The notes beneath the pieces are model-generated. The model searched no databases, was not told the DNA's origin, and saw nothing but the letters and a program-made list of their open reading frames with translations. This document shows, in pieces, positions 1 through 6,167 of a stretch of DNA of 7,217 bases. The DNA comes from JAIPEL01 sp050115795 (GTDB lineage Bacteria; Desulfobacterota; Desulfobacteria; Desulfobacterales; CAFBRK01). Position 1 is the first letter of the stretch, and each line of letters begins with the position of its first letter. Location: the NCBI GenBank assembly GCA_050115795.1, contig JASFPT010000223.1:1-7217 (forward strand), written 5' to 3'. The position numbers and the translations under genes are program-made.

Positions 1-218
1 TGGCCCGTCCCCAGCGCGGCGAAAATCGCAACAACACAGATCAGGCCGAGGCAGACGGCCCAGAAAGTGCGGCTTCGGGAAAGCAGGTAGCCGAAGGCCT
101 TCGCAAAGGCCGGCTCCTTCACCGAGGGCGCATCGAGCCAGTCCGCCTGGAGCCTGCCTTCCTCCGGCTGCTCGCCGTCTTTTTCTAAACGTTTCAGGGC
201 ATCGAGAATCGTGCTCAA
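1..218 (-). CDS. gspB: GspB-family T2SS assembly protein, N-terminal part (runs off the window)
   Basis: Only the first 72 codons are in the window. The protein begins MSTILDALKRLEKD, the N-terminal signature of GspB-type proteins (usually MSTILDALRKLE-like), then has a charged cytoplasmic stretch to about residue 50 and a hydrophobic membrane segment at about 52-70 (FWAVCLGLICVVAIFAALG). In the family, GspB sits in the inner membrane with a periplasmic domain and works with the ATPase GspA to get the outer-membrane secretin assembled through the cell wall. The start is a TTG at 218-216. No ATG lies in frame just upstream, the signature begins exactly there, and GAGGGAG at 230-224 sits 5 bases before it. 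It lies 52 bases downstream of gspA on the same strand, so the two are probably one operon. The family call rests on the N-terminus, the membrane segment and the neighbour. Confidence 0.86.
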   Translation of the reverse strand, partial: MSTILDALKRLEKDGEQPEEGRLQADWLDAPSVKEPAFAKAFGYLLSRSRTFWAVCLGLICVVAIFAALGTG

Positions 219-223
219 GAAAG

Positions 224-230
224 CTCCCTC
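224..230 (-). promoter_or_regulatory. Shine-Dalgarno of gspB, fixing a TTG start
   Basis: On the minus strand GAGGGAG lies 5 bases upstream of the TTG at 218-216. This supports TTG as the gspB start. It uses the same core and spacing as the gspG ribosome binding site in this window (AGGGAG, 5 bases, ATG). Confidence 0.7.
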
Positions 231-270
231 AAGGGATTGCCAGAAATTCGCGAGATACGGCGCGGCATCA

Positions 271-2022
271 TCACAACTTCGCCCTTTCAGGCACCTGGGC
301 GGGTTCCGCCGCACCTGTGTTCAATTTCGGGATCGGCAGCCCCTGCTTCAGGTTGTACAGCGCGATCTTGGTCATGGGACCGACCACCCCGTCAACGGGA
401 AGGTTCTGCCGGGCCTGAACATCCATCACCGCCATCCGGGTATTGTCGTCATACGCGGGGCTCAGATCGACGCCGTCGTAGCCCAGGTCCCGCAGCAGCA
501 GTTTCAGAGTGATGACCGACTCGCCGGGTGAAGCGCCGGGTATGGTCCCGGATATGGCAAAAAAATTCTTCCACAACACATGGGCAGGACCGGACCAGAG
601 CTGCTCCAGCTCTGCCGGTTCGCAGAAAACCGACTCGTCCCTGCCGGGGACGTTGAAGACATACCGGCCGCTTTCGATGCCGGAAAGAACGACAAACCCC
701 CGGGCGGCCGAAGCATCCGACCCGACGGCGACGATTGCCGGCAGGCCGAGGCGGGGCAGCAGTTCCGGCTCATCGACCGCGTAGACCGACAACCCGGCCT
801 GGCCGGCCGAGATTTGAAAAAAGGTCGTATCGTCCTGCAGATGCTCCGGCAGACGCAGATCACCGGCCTCAGGCACCCAGCGCCGCACAAGCTCCTGCAG
901 GGCCAGGGATCGGGTGCGCTCGGTATCGGCGGTCCGGACCCAGTCGGCAAGACTCTGTGCTGTTTCCACTTCGGCATCCGTCGAGACGGCAGCCGGCGCC
1001 GAAACGCTTTCCGCAACGGTGTTGCTTGGGGAAGGCTTTGGCACCGGCAATCGCGGGGTGTCGGCTTTTCGGTTTTCGGCGCTGGGGGCGGCCTGCAACC
1101 CCTTGCGGATCTCCCGTAAAACCGGCCCGTTTGACGCGATGAAGGCGGCCACGGCAACCGCCGCAACGGCAGCCCCGATCCACGCCCACCGGCCCCGACG
1201 GCCGGAGGCTCCGGTCCGGCTGCTTCTGAGCTCTTCCACCGCCTTGGCCACGCTCTTTGCCCCGACCTTGTGCCGATTCAGGGTAAAGGCCTGCAACAGC
1301 GCCCGGTCACAGGCCATGTTGATCAGCCGGGGAATGCCCGCCGAGAATCGAAAAACCCGGCGCACCGCCCCACGGGTGAACACCGGCCGGCCGTTGGTCG
1401 AGGCCACCTGCAGCCGGTGTCGGATGTAGGCTTCGGTCTCCGGCAGCGAGAGCGGCTGCAGGCGGCAGCTCAGGGTGATTCTTTGCCGAAGCTGACGCAG
1501 GGCTTTGGACTGAAGGGTCTCGTGCAGTTCGGGCTGTCCGACGAGAATGATCTGAAGCAGCTTGCCCGAGGCCGTTTCCAGGTTCGACAGGAGCCGGATC
1601 TGTTCCAGAACGTGGGGATTGAGGTTTTGGGCCTCGTCGATCATCAGCAGCACGTGCTTGTCTTTCCGGCGCTGGTCGATCAAAAAGGCGTTGAGCTCTT
1701 CAATCAAATGCTGGAGACGGTCGCTTTCGGTCGCTATGCCGAAATCGCGGTTGACGGCCTGGAGAAGGTCGATCGGGTCGGCAGGGGGGTTGAAGATGAA
1801 GGCCGTCTCGGTATCGCCTTCGAGTTGATCGAGAAAGGCCCGGCACAGGGTGGTTTTCCCGGTTCCCACCTCGCCGGTGAGCTCCACGAAACCGTCCCCG
1901 GCGTGAACAGCGTAGACCAGATGGGCCATGGCCTCCCGGTGGCTCTTGCCCAGGAACATGTAAGCCGGATCCGGCACGAGCCGAAAGGGCCGTTCTTTGA
2001 ATCCGAAGAAGCGCTCGTACAT
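271..2022 (-). CDS. gspA: GspA/ExeA-family AAA ATPase with peptidoglycan-binding domain
   Basis: 583 residues, starting MYERFFGFKERPF, the conserved ExeA/GspA opening. The frame stays open 54 codons further upstream, but that extension has no family character, so the ATG at 2022 is preferred. Cytoplasmic AAA module: Walker A GEVGTGKT at 50-57, Walker B LLMIDE at 125-130, a sensor-like strand with VGQPEL at 161-166, and arginines in LRQR near 178-181. A membrane segment follows at about 279-297 (WAWIGAAVAAVAVAAFIA), then a Pro/Ser/Ala-rich linker. A periplasmic domain at about 355-490 ends ELEQLW-G-LW. It resembles a C39-peptidase-like fold but has only one Cys (467) and no obvious catalytic His. 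A PG_binding_1-type repeat lies at about 500-558, with DGVVGPMT at 544-551. In the family, GspA with GspB binds peptidoglycan and helps secretin multimerise in the outer membrane. The stop is 52 bases before gspB, and the gene is divergent from gspF. Confidence 0.93.
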   Translation of the reverse strand: MYERFFGFKERPFRLVPDPAYMFLGKSHREAMAHLVYAVHAGDGFVELTGEVGTGKTTLCRAFLDQLEGDTETAFIFNPPADPIDLLQAVNRDFGIATESDRLQHLIEELNAFLIDQRRKDKHVLLMIDEAQNLNPHVLEQIRLLSNLETASGKLLQIILVGQPELHETLQSKALRQLRQRITLSCRLQPLSLPETEAYIRHRLQVASTNGRPVFTRGAVRRVFRFSAGIPRLINMACDRALLQAFTLNRHKVGAKSVAKAVEELRSSRTGASGRRGRWAWIGAAVAAVAVAAFIASNGPVLREIRKGLQAAPSAENRKADTPRLPVPKPSPSNTVAESVSAPAAVSTDAEVETAQSLADWVRTADTERTRSLALQELVRRWVPEAGDLRLPEHLQDDTTFFQISAGQAGLSVYAVDEPELLPRLGLPAIVAVGSDASAARGFVVLSGIESGRYVFNVPGRDESVFCEPAELEQLWSGPAHVLWKNFFAISGTIPGASPGESVITLKLLLRDLGYDGVDLSPAYDDNTRMAVMDVQARQNLPVDGVVGPMTKIALYNLKQGLPIPKLNTGAAEPAQVPERAKL

Positions 2023-2138
2023 GAAAATTCGGTTAGACCTGCCGATAAGGGTTGAACCGGCCGAGACCCGAAGTGTACACTGTCCGGGCTTTTCCCGCCG
2101 AAGCGCAGCTTCGGATCCCCCGCGCCGGTTGCAGCGAG

Positions 2139-2145
2139 AAGGAGG
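2139..2145 (+). promoter_or_regulatory. Strong Shine-Dalgarno-like site in the gspA-gspF intergenic region
   Basis: AAGGAGG followed by a 5-base spacer and a TTG at 2151. Outside coding regions this is the best ribosome-binding match in the window. It may be chance, and it is the main reason to consider the following small ORF. Confidence 0.35.
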
Positions 2146-2150
2146 ATAGC

Positions 2151-2351
2151 TTGAAAGCCGATGAAGTTCAATACGGGCGGACACCGAATCGGTTGGATTT
2201 GCGATTTTTCGCCCGGAGCGTTACATTCTTGACTCCGGCTTGGCCTCAAGATTTTTGGATGATCCCTAATGTCGCGTCACAGAAGTTTACGAAAAAATTT
2301 CAGAAAACGGACGAATCGATTATGGTCTTTATTTCCGGGACGCGAACCTAA
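2151..2351 (+). CDS. Possible small ORF or leader peptide upstream of gspF (66 aa, unknown)
   Basis: A TTG at 2151, 5 bases after AAGGAGG, opens a 66-codon frame ending at TAA 2349-2351. The predicted product starts MKADEVQYGRTPNR. It is basic and aromatic-rich, with no signal peptide, no clear membrane segment and no family I recognise. The same frame is open further upstream to 2052, but that part overlaps no recognisable signal and runs through the likely gspA leader region. The stop codon is embedded in TAAGGAG, and gspF begins 51 bases later. Arguments for: the Shine-Dalgarno and its position as first cistron. Arguments against: non-ATG start, no homology that I can see, and base composition like the rest of the spacer. 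It could be a real small gene, a regulatory leader, or a chance open frame. Confidence 0.27.
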   Translation: MKADEVQYGRTPNRLDLRFFARSVTFLTPAWPQDFWMIPNVASQKFTKKFQKTDESIMVFISGTRT

Positions 2352-2402
2352 GGAGCTGTCGGCCGTTCCCTCTACTCTCAACCAGGGCCCTTTGATCGAA
2401 AC

Positions 2403-3629
2403 ATGACGGTTTTCGAATACACCGCGTTGAACCCCAACGGAAAGACGGTATCGGGCATCGTGGACGCCGACAGCGCCCCTGCGGCCCGGCAGCGCCTGCG
2501 CGCCAAACGGATCTACCCGATCACCCTCAAGGAGGTGGCCGACGCCGGGCCGCAGAAGACGACGGTCGCGGTTCGGTGGACCCGGCTGTTTTCCCGGGTC
2601 CGGCCCCAGGAGCTGTCGGTCATGACCCGCCAGCTGGCCATCCTGATCAATGCCGGCTTTCCGCTGGTCACCGCCATGGACACGCTGCTGGCCCAGGTCA
2701 AATCGCAGGCGTTTCGAAGGGTGTTGGCCGGCCTCAAAGACGCCCTGCTGGAGGGGAGCAGTTTTGCCGACGCGCTGGCCCAGTACCCGGCGGTTTTTTC
2801 TCCGCTGTATGTGAACATGGTCAGGGCCGGCGAAAAGTCCGGAACCCTGGAAATCATTCTGACCCGCCTTGCCGAGATCAACGAAAAGCAAATGGCCCTG
2901 GGCACGCGCATCCGAACCGCCATGGCCTATCCGGTGCTGATGACCTTCGTCGGTGCCGCGGTTCTTTTCATACTGATGACCTTCGTGATCCCGACCATCA
3001 CGTCGATTTTCGAGGACGTACACCAGGTGCTGCCCGCACCGACCCGGTTTTTGATCGCCACAAGCGACCTGCTGAGACAGTTCTGGTGGGCCATCGGCGT
3101 GGCGATCATCGCCGGGTTCATCGGGTTCCGGATCTTCAAAAAGACCGAGCGCGGCACCCGGATGTGGGACCGGGTCCGAATCGCGACCCCCGGGATCGGC
3201 AGCCTGGTGCGAAGGATGGCCGTGGCCCGTTTTGCCCGGGTCCTGGGATCCTTGCTGGCCAACGGGATTTCCCTGATGCCGGCCATGGCCATCGTGGGCA
3301 GCGTCACGGGCAACGTCCTGCTGGCAGAGGCGGTGGAGCAGGCGGCCAAGGAGGTCGAAAAGGGCCACGGGCTGGCGCCTGCCCTGGAAAATCAGAAGGT
3401 GTTTCCTTATCTTTCGATTCAGATGATTACTGTAGGGGAACAGAGCGGGGAGCTGGAATCGATGCTGGATCGAATCGCCGACGTGTACGAAGCCGAAGTC
3501 GAGGCGACCGTGGTGCGGCTGACCTCCCTGCTCGAACCGGTCATGATCCTGCTGATGGCCGTGGTGGTGGGTTTCATCGTCGTTTCGATCTGCCTGCCCA
3601 TTTTCGAGATGAACCAGCTGGTGCGTTGA
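2403..3629 (+). CDS. gspF: T2SS inner-membrane platform protein GspF
   Basis: 408 residues, full length for GspF. The start MTVFEYTALNPNGKTVSGIVDADS is the classic GspF N-terminus and fixes the ATG, although no good Shine-Dalgarno precedes it. Two repeated T2SF domains lie at about 73-196 and 275-398. Each carries the family's duplicated motif, AGEKSG at 142-147 and VGEQSG at 344-349. Three membrane segments are visible at about 175-197, 226-244 and 376-399, giving the usual topology with two cytoplasmic domains. GspF is the polytopic core of the assembly platform. It couples the cytoplasmic ATPase GspE to pseudopilin extraction from the membrane. Here it is the first recognisable gene of the rightward operon. 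gspE, which normally sits directly before it, is not in the window. The stop codon is immediately followed by a hairpin and then gspG 66 bases later. Confidence 0.97.
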   Translation: MTVFEYTALNPNGKTVSGIVDADSAPAARQRLRAKRIYPITLKEVADAGPQKTTVAVRWTRLFSRVRPQELSVMTRQLAILINAGFPLVTAMDTLLAQVKSQAFRRVLAGLKDALLEGSSFADALAQYPAVFSPLYVNMVRAGEKSGTLEIILTRLAEINEKQMALGTRIRTAMAYPVLMTFVGAAVLFILMTFVIPTITSIFEDVHQVLPAPTRFLIATSDLLRQFWWAIGVAIIAGFIGFRIFKKTERGTRMWDRVRIATPGIGSLVRRMAVARFARVLGSLLANGISLMPAMAIVGSVTGNVLLAEAVEQAAKEVEKGHGLAPALENQKVFPYLSIQMITVGEQSGELESMLDRIADVYEAEVEATVVRLTSLLEPVMILLMAVVVGFIVVSICLPIFEMNQLVR

Positions 3630-3652
3630 ATAAAATCGTTCCACGATTTTAT
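3630..3652 (+). repeat. Perfect hairpin directly after the gspF stop codon
   Basis: A 9-base stem (ATAAAATCG / CGATTTTAT) with loop TTCCA starts at the base right after the gspF TGA. No T-run follows, so it is a poor intrinsic terminator, and gspG must be co-transcribed or separately promoted. It may be an RNA processing or stability element between gspF and the much more highly needed gspG (inference). Confidence 0.6.
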
Positions 3653-3684
3653 ATGACGCGACGTTTGAGACAAGACAACCGAAT

Positions 3685-3690
3685 AGGGAG
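3685..3690 (+). promoter_or_regulatory. Shine-Dalgarno of gspG
   Basis: AGGGAG with a 5-base spacer to the ATG at 3696. This is the best ribosome binding site of the plus-strand operon, consistent with gspG encoding the abundant major pseudopilin. Confidence 0.75.
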
Positions 3691-3695
3691 TTTCC

Positions 3696-4154
3696 ATGAA
3701 AGCAGATAACGAGCGAATCCGGCGGTCGCCGTCCGGCGGCTTTACGCTGATCGAAATCATGGTCGTCATCGTAATCCTGGGGATTCTGGCAGGACTGATC
3801 GTTCCCCGGATCATGGGCCGCCCGGAGGAGGCCAAACGGGTGAAGGCTGCGATTCAGATCGAGAGCATCGAAACGGCGCTGAAGCTCTACAAGCTGGACA
3901 ACGGCATGTACCCCACCACCGAACAGGGACTGACCGCCCTGGTGAGCCCGCCCGACACCGATCCGGTTCCCAAAAACTTCCGGAGCGGCGGCTACCTGGA
4001 AAAAGGGAAAGTCCCCAAGGATCCGTGGGGAAACGACTTTGTCTACCTCAGCCCGGGGGTTCACAACGATTACGACATCATTTCCTTCGGTGCCGACGGC
4101 GTTCAGGGCGGGGAAGACAAAAACAAGGATATCAACAGCTGGGAAGTGGAATGA
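3696..4154 (+). CDS. gspG: Major pseudopilin GspG
   Basis: 152 residues, the usual size. A 15-residue positively charged leader ends in GG. The prepilin peptidase GspO would cut at G15/F16 and methylate the new N-terminal Phe, giving mature FTLIEIMVVIVILGILAGLIVPRIMG with the required Glu at mature position 5 (residue 20). After the hydrophobic helix come the family's conserved MYPTTEQGLTALV (71-83), the G-YLEKGKVPKDPWGNDFVYLSPG block (99-121) and the C-terminal calcium-binding loop FGADGVQGGEDKNKDINSW (131-149). GspG polymerises into the periplasmic pseudopilus that pushes folded substrates through the secretin, and calcium in the loop stabilises the fold (known for the family). A strong AGGGAG site precedes the ATG. 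The stop codon overlaps the first base of a hairpin, and a 110-base structured spacer separates it from gspH. Confidence 0.98.
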   Translation: MKADNERIRRSPSGGFTLIEIMVVIVILGILAGLIVPRIMGRPEEAKRVKAAIQIESIETALKLYKLDNGMYPTTEQGLTALVSPPDTDPVPKNFRSGGYLEKGKVPKDPWGNDFVYLSPGVHNDYDIISFGADGVQGGEDKNKDINSWEVE

Positions 4155-4177
4155 TAAAAGCGCTCGCGCGCTTTTAT
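4154..4177 (+). repeat. Hairpin overlapping the gspG stop codon
   Basis: A perfect 10-base stem (ATAAAAGCGC / GCGCTTTTAT) with loop TCGC. Its first base is the last base of the gspG TGA. The A-tract, GC stem and T-tract layout is terminator-like, but the T-tract belongs to the stem and no further U-run follows. It could be a weak bidirectional terminator or a 3' stabiliser of gspG mRNA. The outer stem bases match those of the hairpin after gspF (ATAAAA / TTTTAT). Confidence 0.6.
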
Positions 4178-4202
4178 GGCGAGCGGCTTCGCCGCTGGAG
4201 CC
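4178..4202 (+). repeat. Second hairpin in the gspG-gspH spacer
   Basis: AGCGGC (4182-4187), loop TTC, GCCGCT (4191-4196), with an outer GGC/GCC pair (4178-4180, 4200-4202) across a small internal loop. It follows the stop-codon hairpin with no gap, so about 49 bases after gspG are two adjacent stem-loops. Confidence 0.5.
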
Positions 4203-4229
4203 CACGATAAAAACGCGAAAGCGGCCGAT

Positions 4230-4278
4230 TTGAATCTGGAATCTTGAACCTGGAACTTTGAACCTTGAACCTCGAATC
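4230..4278 (+). repeat. Seven tandem heptamers (consensus TTGAACC) running into the gspH start
   Basis: 49 bases read as seven consecutive 7-mers. Units 3, 5 and 6 (4244, 4258, 4265) are exact TTGAACC. Unit 1 differs by one base, and units 2, 4 and 7 by two. The first base of unit 6 is the first base of the TTG start candidate of gspH. Since 7 is not a multiple of 3, read as protein such arrays cycle every 21 bases. The minus-strand reading gives an RFKVQSSRFK-like peptide, which I recall as a typical spurious translation of such intergenic repeats. Confidence 0.8.
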
Positions 4279-4780
4279 GCCTTTGAAACAGGCGGGCTTT
4301 ACGCTGCTCGAACTGCTGGTGGTGATCTCCCTGATCAGCCTTCTATTTTTTCTCGCCGTTCCCCGGTTTGAAGGCGGCCTGCTGACAGATACCGCCCGCC
4401 GGTCCATCCTGCAGATGAAGCAAGCCATCGAAGCGGTAAAGGCCGAGGCGGCCGAAAAGCAGCTCGATTATGCACTTCATCTGGGCCTGGACACCCGCCA
4501 GTGGTGGATCACCAGCGAAGCCATGGGCGAAGAAGAGCACATCATCGCAAGACGCCAGGGAACCTACTGGGCGGACACCATTCGGGTCGAAGACGTGGCG
4601 TTCCCGGACGGCGAAACGGCGGCCACCGGTGAGGTGGCCCTTTACTTCTACAAGAAAGGATATTCGGACAGGGCAATGATCCACCTCCGGCAAGACGACG
4701 GCACCCTCTCCACCCTTATCGTCGAACCGTTCCTGTCCGAAGTCCGGATCGAAAACGATCATGTCTCCTTCCGCCGATAG
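4265..4780 (+). CDS. gspH: Minor pseudopilin GspH
   Basis: 171 residues from TTG at 4265. An in-frame TGA at 4259-4261 blocks any longer form, and no ATG precedes the prepilin signature. The only other candidate is TTG at 4283, giving a 5-residue leader MKQAG. The prepilin peptidase site is QAG/FTLLELLVVISLISLLFFLAVP, with Glu at mature position 5 (residue 16 from 4265). The rest is a variable globular domain with a TWADTIRVEDVAFPDGE-like strand region and a C-terminal RIENDHVSFRR strand, as in GspH/FimT-type proteins. GspH is a minor pseudopilin near the pilus tip. Neither TTG has a convincing Shine-Dalgarno, and the start region is made of heptamer repeats. The 3' end overlaps gspI by 20 bases, suggesting translational coupling. 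The assignment as H rests on gene order (between G and I) as much as on sequence. Confidence 0.92.
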   Translation: MNLESPLKQAGFTLLELLVVISLISLLFFLAVPRFEGGLLTDTARRSILQMKQAIEAVKAEAAEKQLDYALHLGLDTRQWWITSEAMGEEEHIIARRQGTYWADTIRVEDVAFPDGETAATGEVALYFYKKGYSDRAMIHLRQDDGTLSTLIVEPFLSEVRIENDHVSFRR

Positions 4781-5144
4781 GGGGTTTACCCTTCTGGAGA
4801 TCCTGGCGTCGATCGCCATTTTGGCCATCGTGCTGACGGCGCTTTTCCGGCTCCATCTGCAGACGCTGTCCATGGGAACCGACGCGGGCTTCTATGCCAA
4901 AGCCCCGCTGCTTGCCCAGGAAAAGATCGCCCAGATCGAGGCGGAGGGGATCGAACAGCCCCGGTCCGACAGCGGAGACTTCGGCGAAGATTTCCCCCGG
5001 TATCGCTGGGAGTCGGAGATCGTCGAACCGGAATCGGCCGATTTTGAAACGACCTTCGAGCGGTTGAGGCGAATCGAAGTCCGGATCCTGGATGCAGAAA
5101 GCCGGCGCGCGTTTGCGCTTCGAACCTATCGGATCCTGAACTGA
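4761..5144 (+). CDS. gspI: Minor pseudopilin GspI
   Basis: 127 residues, typical for GspI. A short 8-residue leader MSPSADRG is followed by FTLLEILASIAILAIVLTALFRLHLQ, with cleavage at G8/F9 and Glu at mature position 5 (residue 13). The helix leads into LLAQEKIAQIEAEG, matching the family's A-x-E-K/R-A-x-x-x-E region, and the protein ends in a compact beta domain (RIEVRILDAESRRAFALRTYRIL). In the family, GspI forms the pseudopilus tip complex with GspJ and GspK and nucleates assembly. The ATG lies inside gspH, overlapping it by 20 bases, so its translation is probably coupled to gspH. gspJ follows after 35 bases. Confidence 0.95.
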   Translation: MSPSADRGFTLLEILASIAILAIVLTALFRLHLQTLSMGTDAGFYAKAPLLAQEKIAQIEAEGIEQPRSDSGDFGEDFPRYRWESEIVEPESADFETTFERLRRIEVRILDAESRRAFALRTYRILN

Positions 5145-5179
5145 GCCCCCAAAAAGTCACCGCTGCGGCGAAGGCGAAG

Positions 5180-5896
5180 ATGGAAGAAAGTCGACAGATG
5201 AGCGGCTACCGGGAAAAAATGCAAGTCGCCGACCCAAAAGGGTTCACGCTGCTGGAGATTTTGGTGGCGCTGTTGATTTTCGGCGTGGTCATGAGCAGCC
5301 TGTTTTTATCGTTTCGCTCTATTTTGTTCGACCCGCAAGGACTCGAGCGGCGCTTCGCCGGCCAGGAGATGGCCCGAAACGCCCTTGACCGGATCGTTGC
5401 CGATCTTCAGTCCATCAGCGTCGCCCTGCCGCCCCGGTACCGGCCCCCGGAGGGAAACGTCCCCCCCGATCCCCAGCGGCTCGAAGCCGGCACCGAGATG
5501 ATCGCCAACCAGGAATTCAGCCGCCTGCGCTTTGCCTCCCTGGCCCACCTTCCCATGCGAAACCGGCCGGAAAGGGGGATCGCCCAGATTGTCTATTATG
5601 TCCAGGCCGAAGAGAACGACACTTTTGTGCTGCGGCGTTCGGACCAGCTAGAGCCGTACCCGGCGACGGCCGAGGTTGCCGACGACCCGATCCTTTGCAG
5701 CGGCATACGGTCCCTGGCGTTCCGGTTCATCAGCGAGGATGGGGACTCTTTCGACACCTGGAATTCGGAAACGGAGCGGTTCGGCTATCGGCTTCCCGCC
5801 TCGGTTGCGGTGCGGATCGAGCTGGCCGGAGAGGGCCCCTCGCCGGTGTTCGAAACCCAGGTGCGCCTGCCGGTTCAACGGGAGATAAGCGGGTAG
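5180..5896 (+). CDS. gspJ: Minor pseudopilin GspJ
   Basis: 238 residues from the first ATG, in the normal GspJ range. Prepilin site PKG/FTLLEILVALLIFGVVMSSLFLSFRSI, with cleavage at G21/F22 and Glu at mature position 5 (residue 26). Three in-frame ATGs (5180, 5198, 5219) give leaders of 21, 15 or 8 residues. The 5198 start has a purine-rich GGAAGAAAG just upstream and the 5219 start gives the most typical leader length, so the true start is uncertain. Later family features include ARNALDRIVADLQS, SRLRFASLAHLPMRNRPERGIAQIVYYVQ and a C-terminal ASVAVRIELAGEG strand. GspJ binds GspI and GspK at the pilus tip. After its stop the operon is interrupted by 684 non-coding bases before gspK, whereas these genes usually touch or overlap. 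Confidence 0.95.
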   Translation: MEESRQMSGYREKMQVADPKGFTLLEILVALLIFGVVMSSLFLSFRSILFDPQGLERRFAGQEMARNALDRIVADLQSISVALPPRYRPPEGNVPPDPQRLEAGTEMIANQEFSRLRFASLAHLPMRNRPERGIAQIVYYVQAEENDTFVLRRSDQLEPYPATAEVADDPILCSGIRSLAFRFISEDGDSFDTWNSETERFGYRLPASVAVRIELAGEGPSPVFETQVRLPVQREISG

Positions 5897-5985
5897 AAGG
5901 GTCGCTTGCCGCTGCAGGGGGCACCGAATTTGACGGGGGCGGGAAGCGTCATGCGGCTCTCTTAAAAGCGGGCGAGTAAAAAAAA

Positions 5986-6038
5986 TTGAACCCGCCCTGC
6001 AGCAAGCTTCGCGGAATGCGCTCGCAGGTGCGGTTCAA
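5986..6038 (+). repeat. Imperfect hairpin after gspJ
   Basis: 15-base arms at 5986-6000 and 6024-6038 match as inverted repeats in 12 of 15 positions: an outer 7-bp TTGAACC/GGTTCAA stem, a short internal loop, then a mostly paired CTGC/GCAG part. It is preceded by eight A residues but not followed by a T-run, so it is not a clear rightward terminator. Read leftward, the A-run would become a U-run, but no leftward gene ends here. Confidence 0.45.
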
Positions 6039-6043
6039 AGGAC

Positions 6044-6071
6044 AGATTCCGGGATTCGAATCTCGGGATTC
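6044..6071 (+). repeat. Short heptamer-like run with GGGATTC units
   Basis: Four 7-base units; GGGATTC recurs exactly at 6051 and 6065, 14 bases apart. The centre is a 10-base palindrome GATTCGAATC (6053-6062). It is weaker and shorter than the TTGAACC array but has the same period. Confidence 0.4.
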
Positions 6072-6128
6072 ATTTCAACCATTGTAGACTCGGTACATTT
6101 CAGATTCCTTGCAGCAAGGCGCACTGAA

Positions 6129-6157
6129 TTGATATTTGCATAACCTACTATTATTGT
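6129..6157 (+). promoter_or_regulatory. Possible sigma70-type promoter in the AT-rich tract before gspK
   Basis: TTGATA at 6129-6134, a 17-base spacer, and TATTGT at 6152-6157 (5/6 and 4/6 to consensus), inside a markedly AT-rich stretch in an otherwise GC-rich window. It could supply transcription to gspK across the insertion. It lies about 420 bases from gspK, with the large palindrome in between, so this is tentative. Confidence 0.25.
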
Positions 6158-6167
6158 TTTATTTTAA

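Larger units (their letters stand above)
2023..2402. other. Divergent intergenic region between gspA and gspF
   Basis: These 380 bases must hold the start signals for both gspA (leftward) and gspF (rightward). A TTGACT at 2229-2234 on the plus strand could be a -35 box, but no good -10 lies 16-18 bases later. No operator palindrome stands out. The clearest signal is AAGGAGG at 2139-2145 ahead of a small ORF (separate entry). A second SD-like TAAGGAG at 2349-2355 overlaps that ORF's stop codon and lies about 47 bases before gspF, too far to serve gspF directly. The gspF start itself has no clear Shine-Dalgarno. Confidence 0.6.

Noticed and set aside
2052..2150. Upstream extension of the small ORF to an ATG at 2052
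   Set aside because: No ribosome binding site lies before 2052, and this part has no coding character. The AAGGAGG-TTG start at 2151 is better supported.
2229..2257. sigma70 promoter with TTGACT at 2229 for gspF
   Set aside because: No acceptable -10 hexamer at 15-18 bases spacing. A sigma54 reading of the same stretch fails because the GC at the -12 position is missing.
3630..3652. Hairpin after gspF as an intrinsic terminator
   Set aside because: The stem is AT-rich and no U-run follows. Ending transcription here would cut gspG off, with no evident promoter in the 44 bases before its start.
2277..4205. 642-codon open frame on the minus strand across gspF and gspG
   Set aside because: It is antisense to two clearly recognised genes, its product is low-complexity (His/Gly/Asp/Arg-rich) and it has no family features. 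It is a by-product of GC-rich codon use.
4230..4278. Heptamer array as a CRISPR remnant
   Set aside because: Units are contiguous 7-mers with no spacers, and no cas genes are present.
5695..5979. Alternative-frame ORF over the gspJ 3' end, as a sign of a frameshifted gspJ
   Set aside because: GspJ ends normally with a conserved-looking terminal strand at its own TAG. The other frame shows no pseudopilin features.
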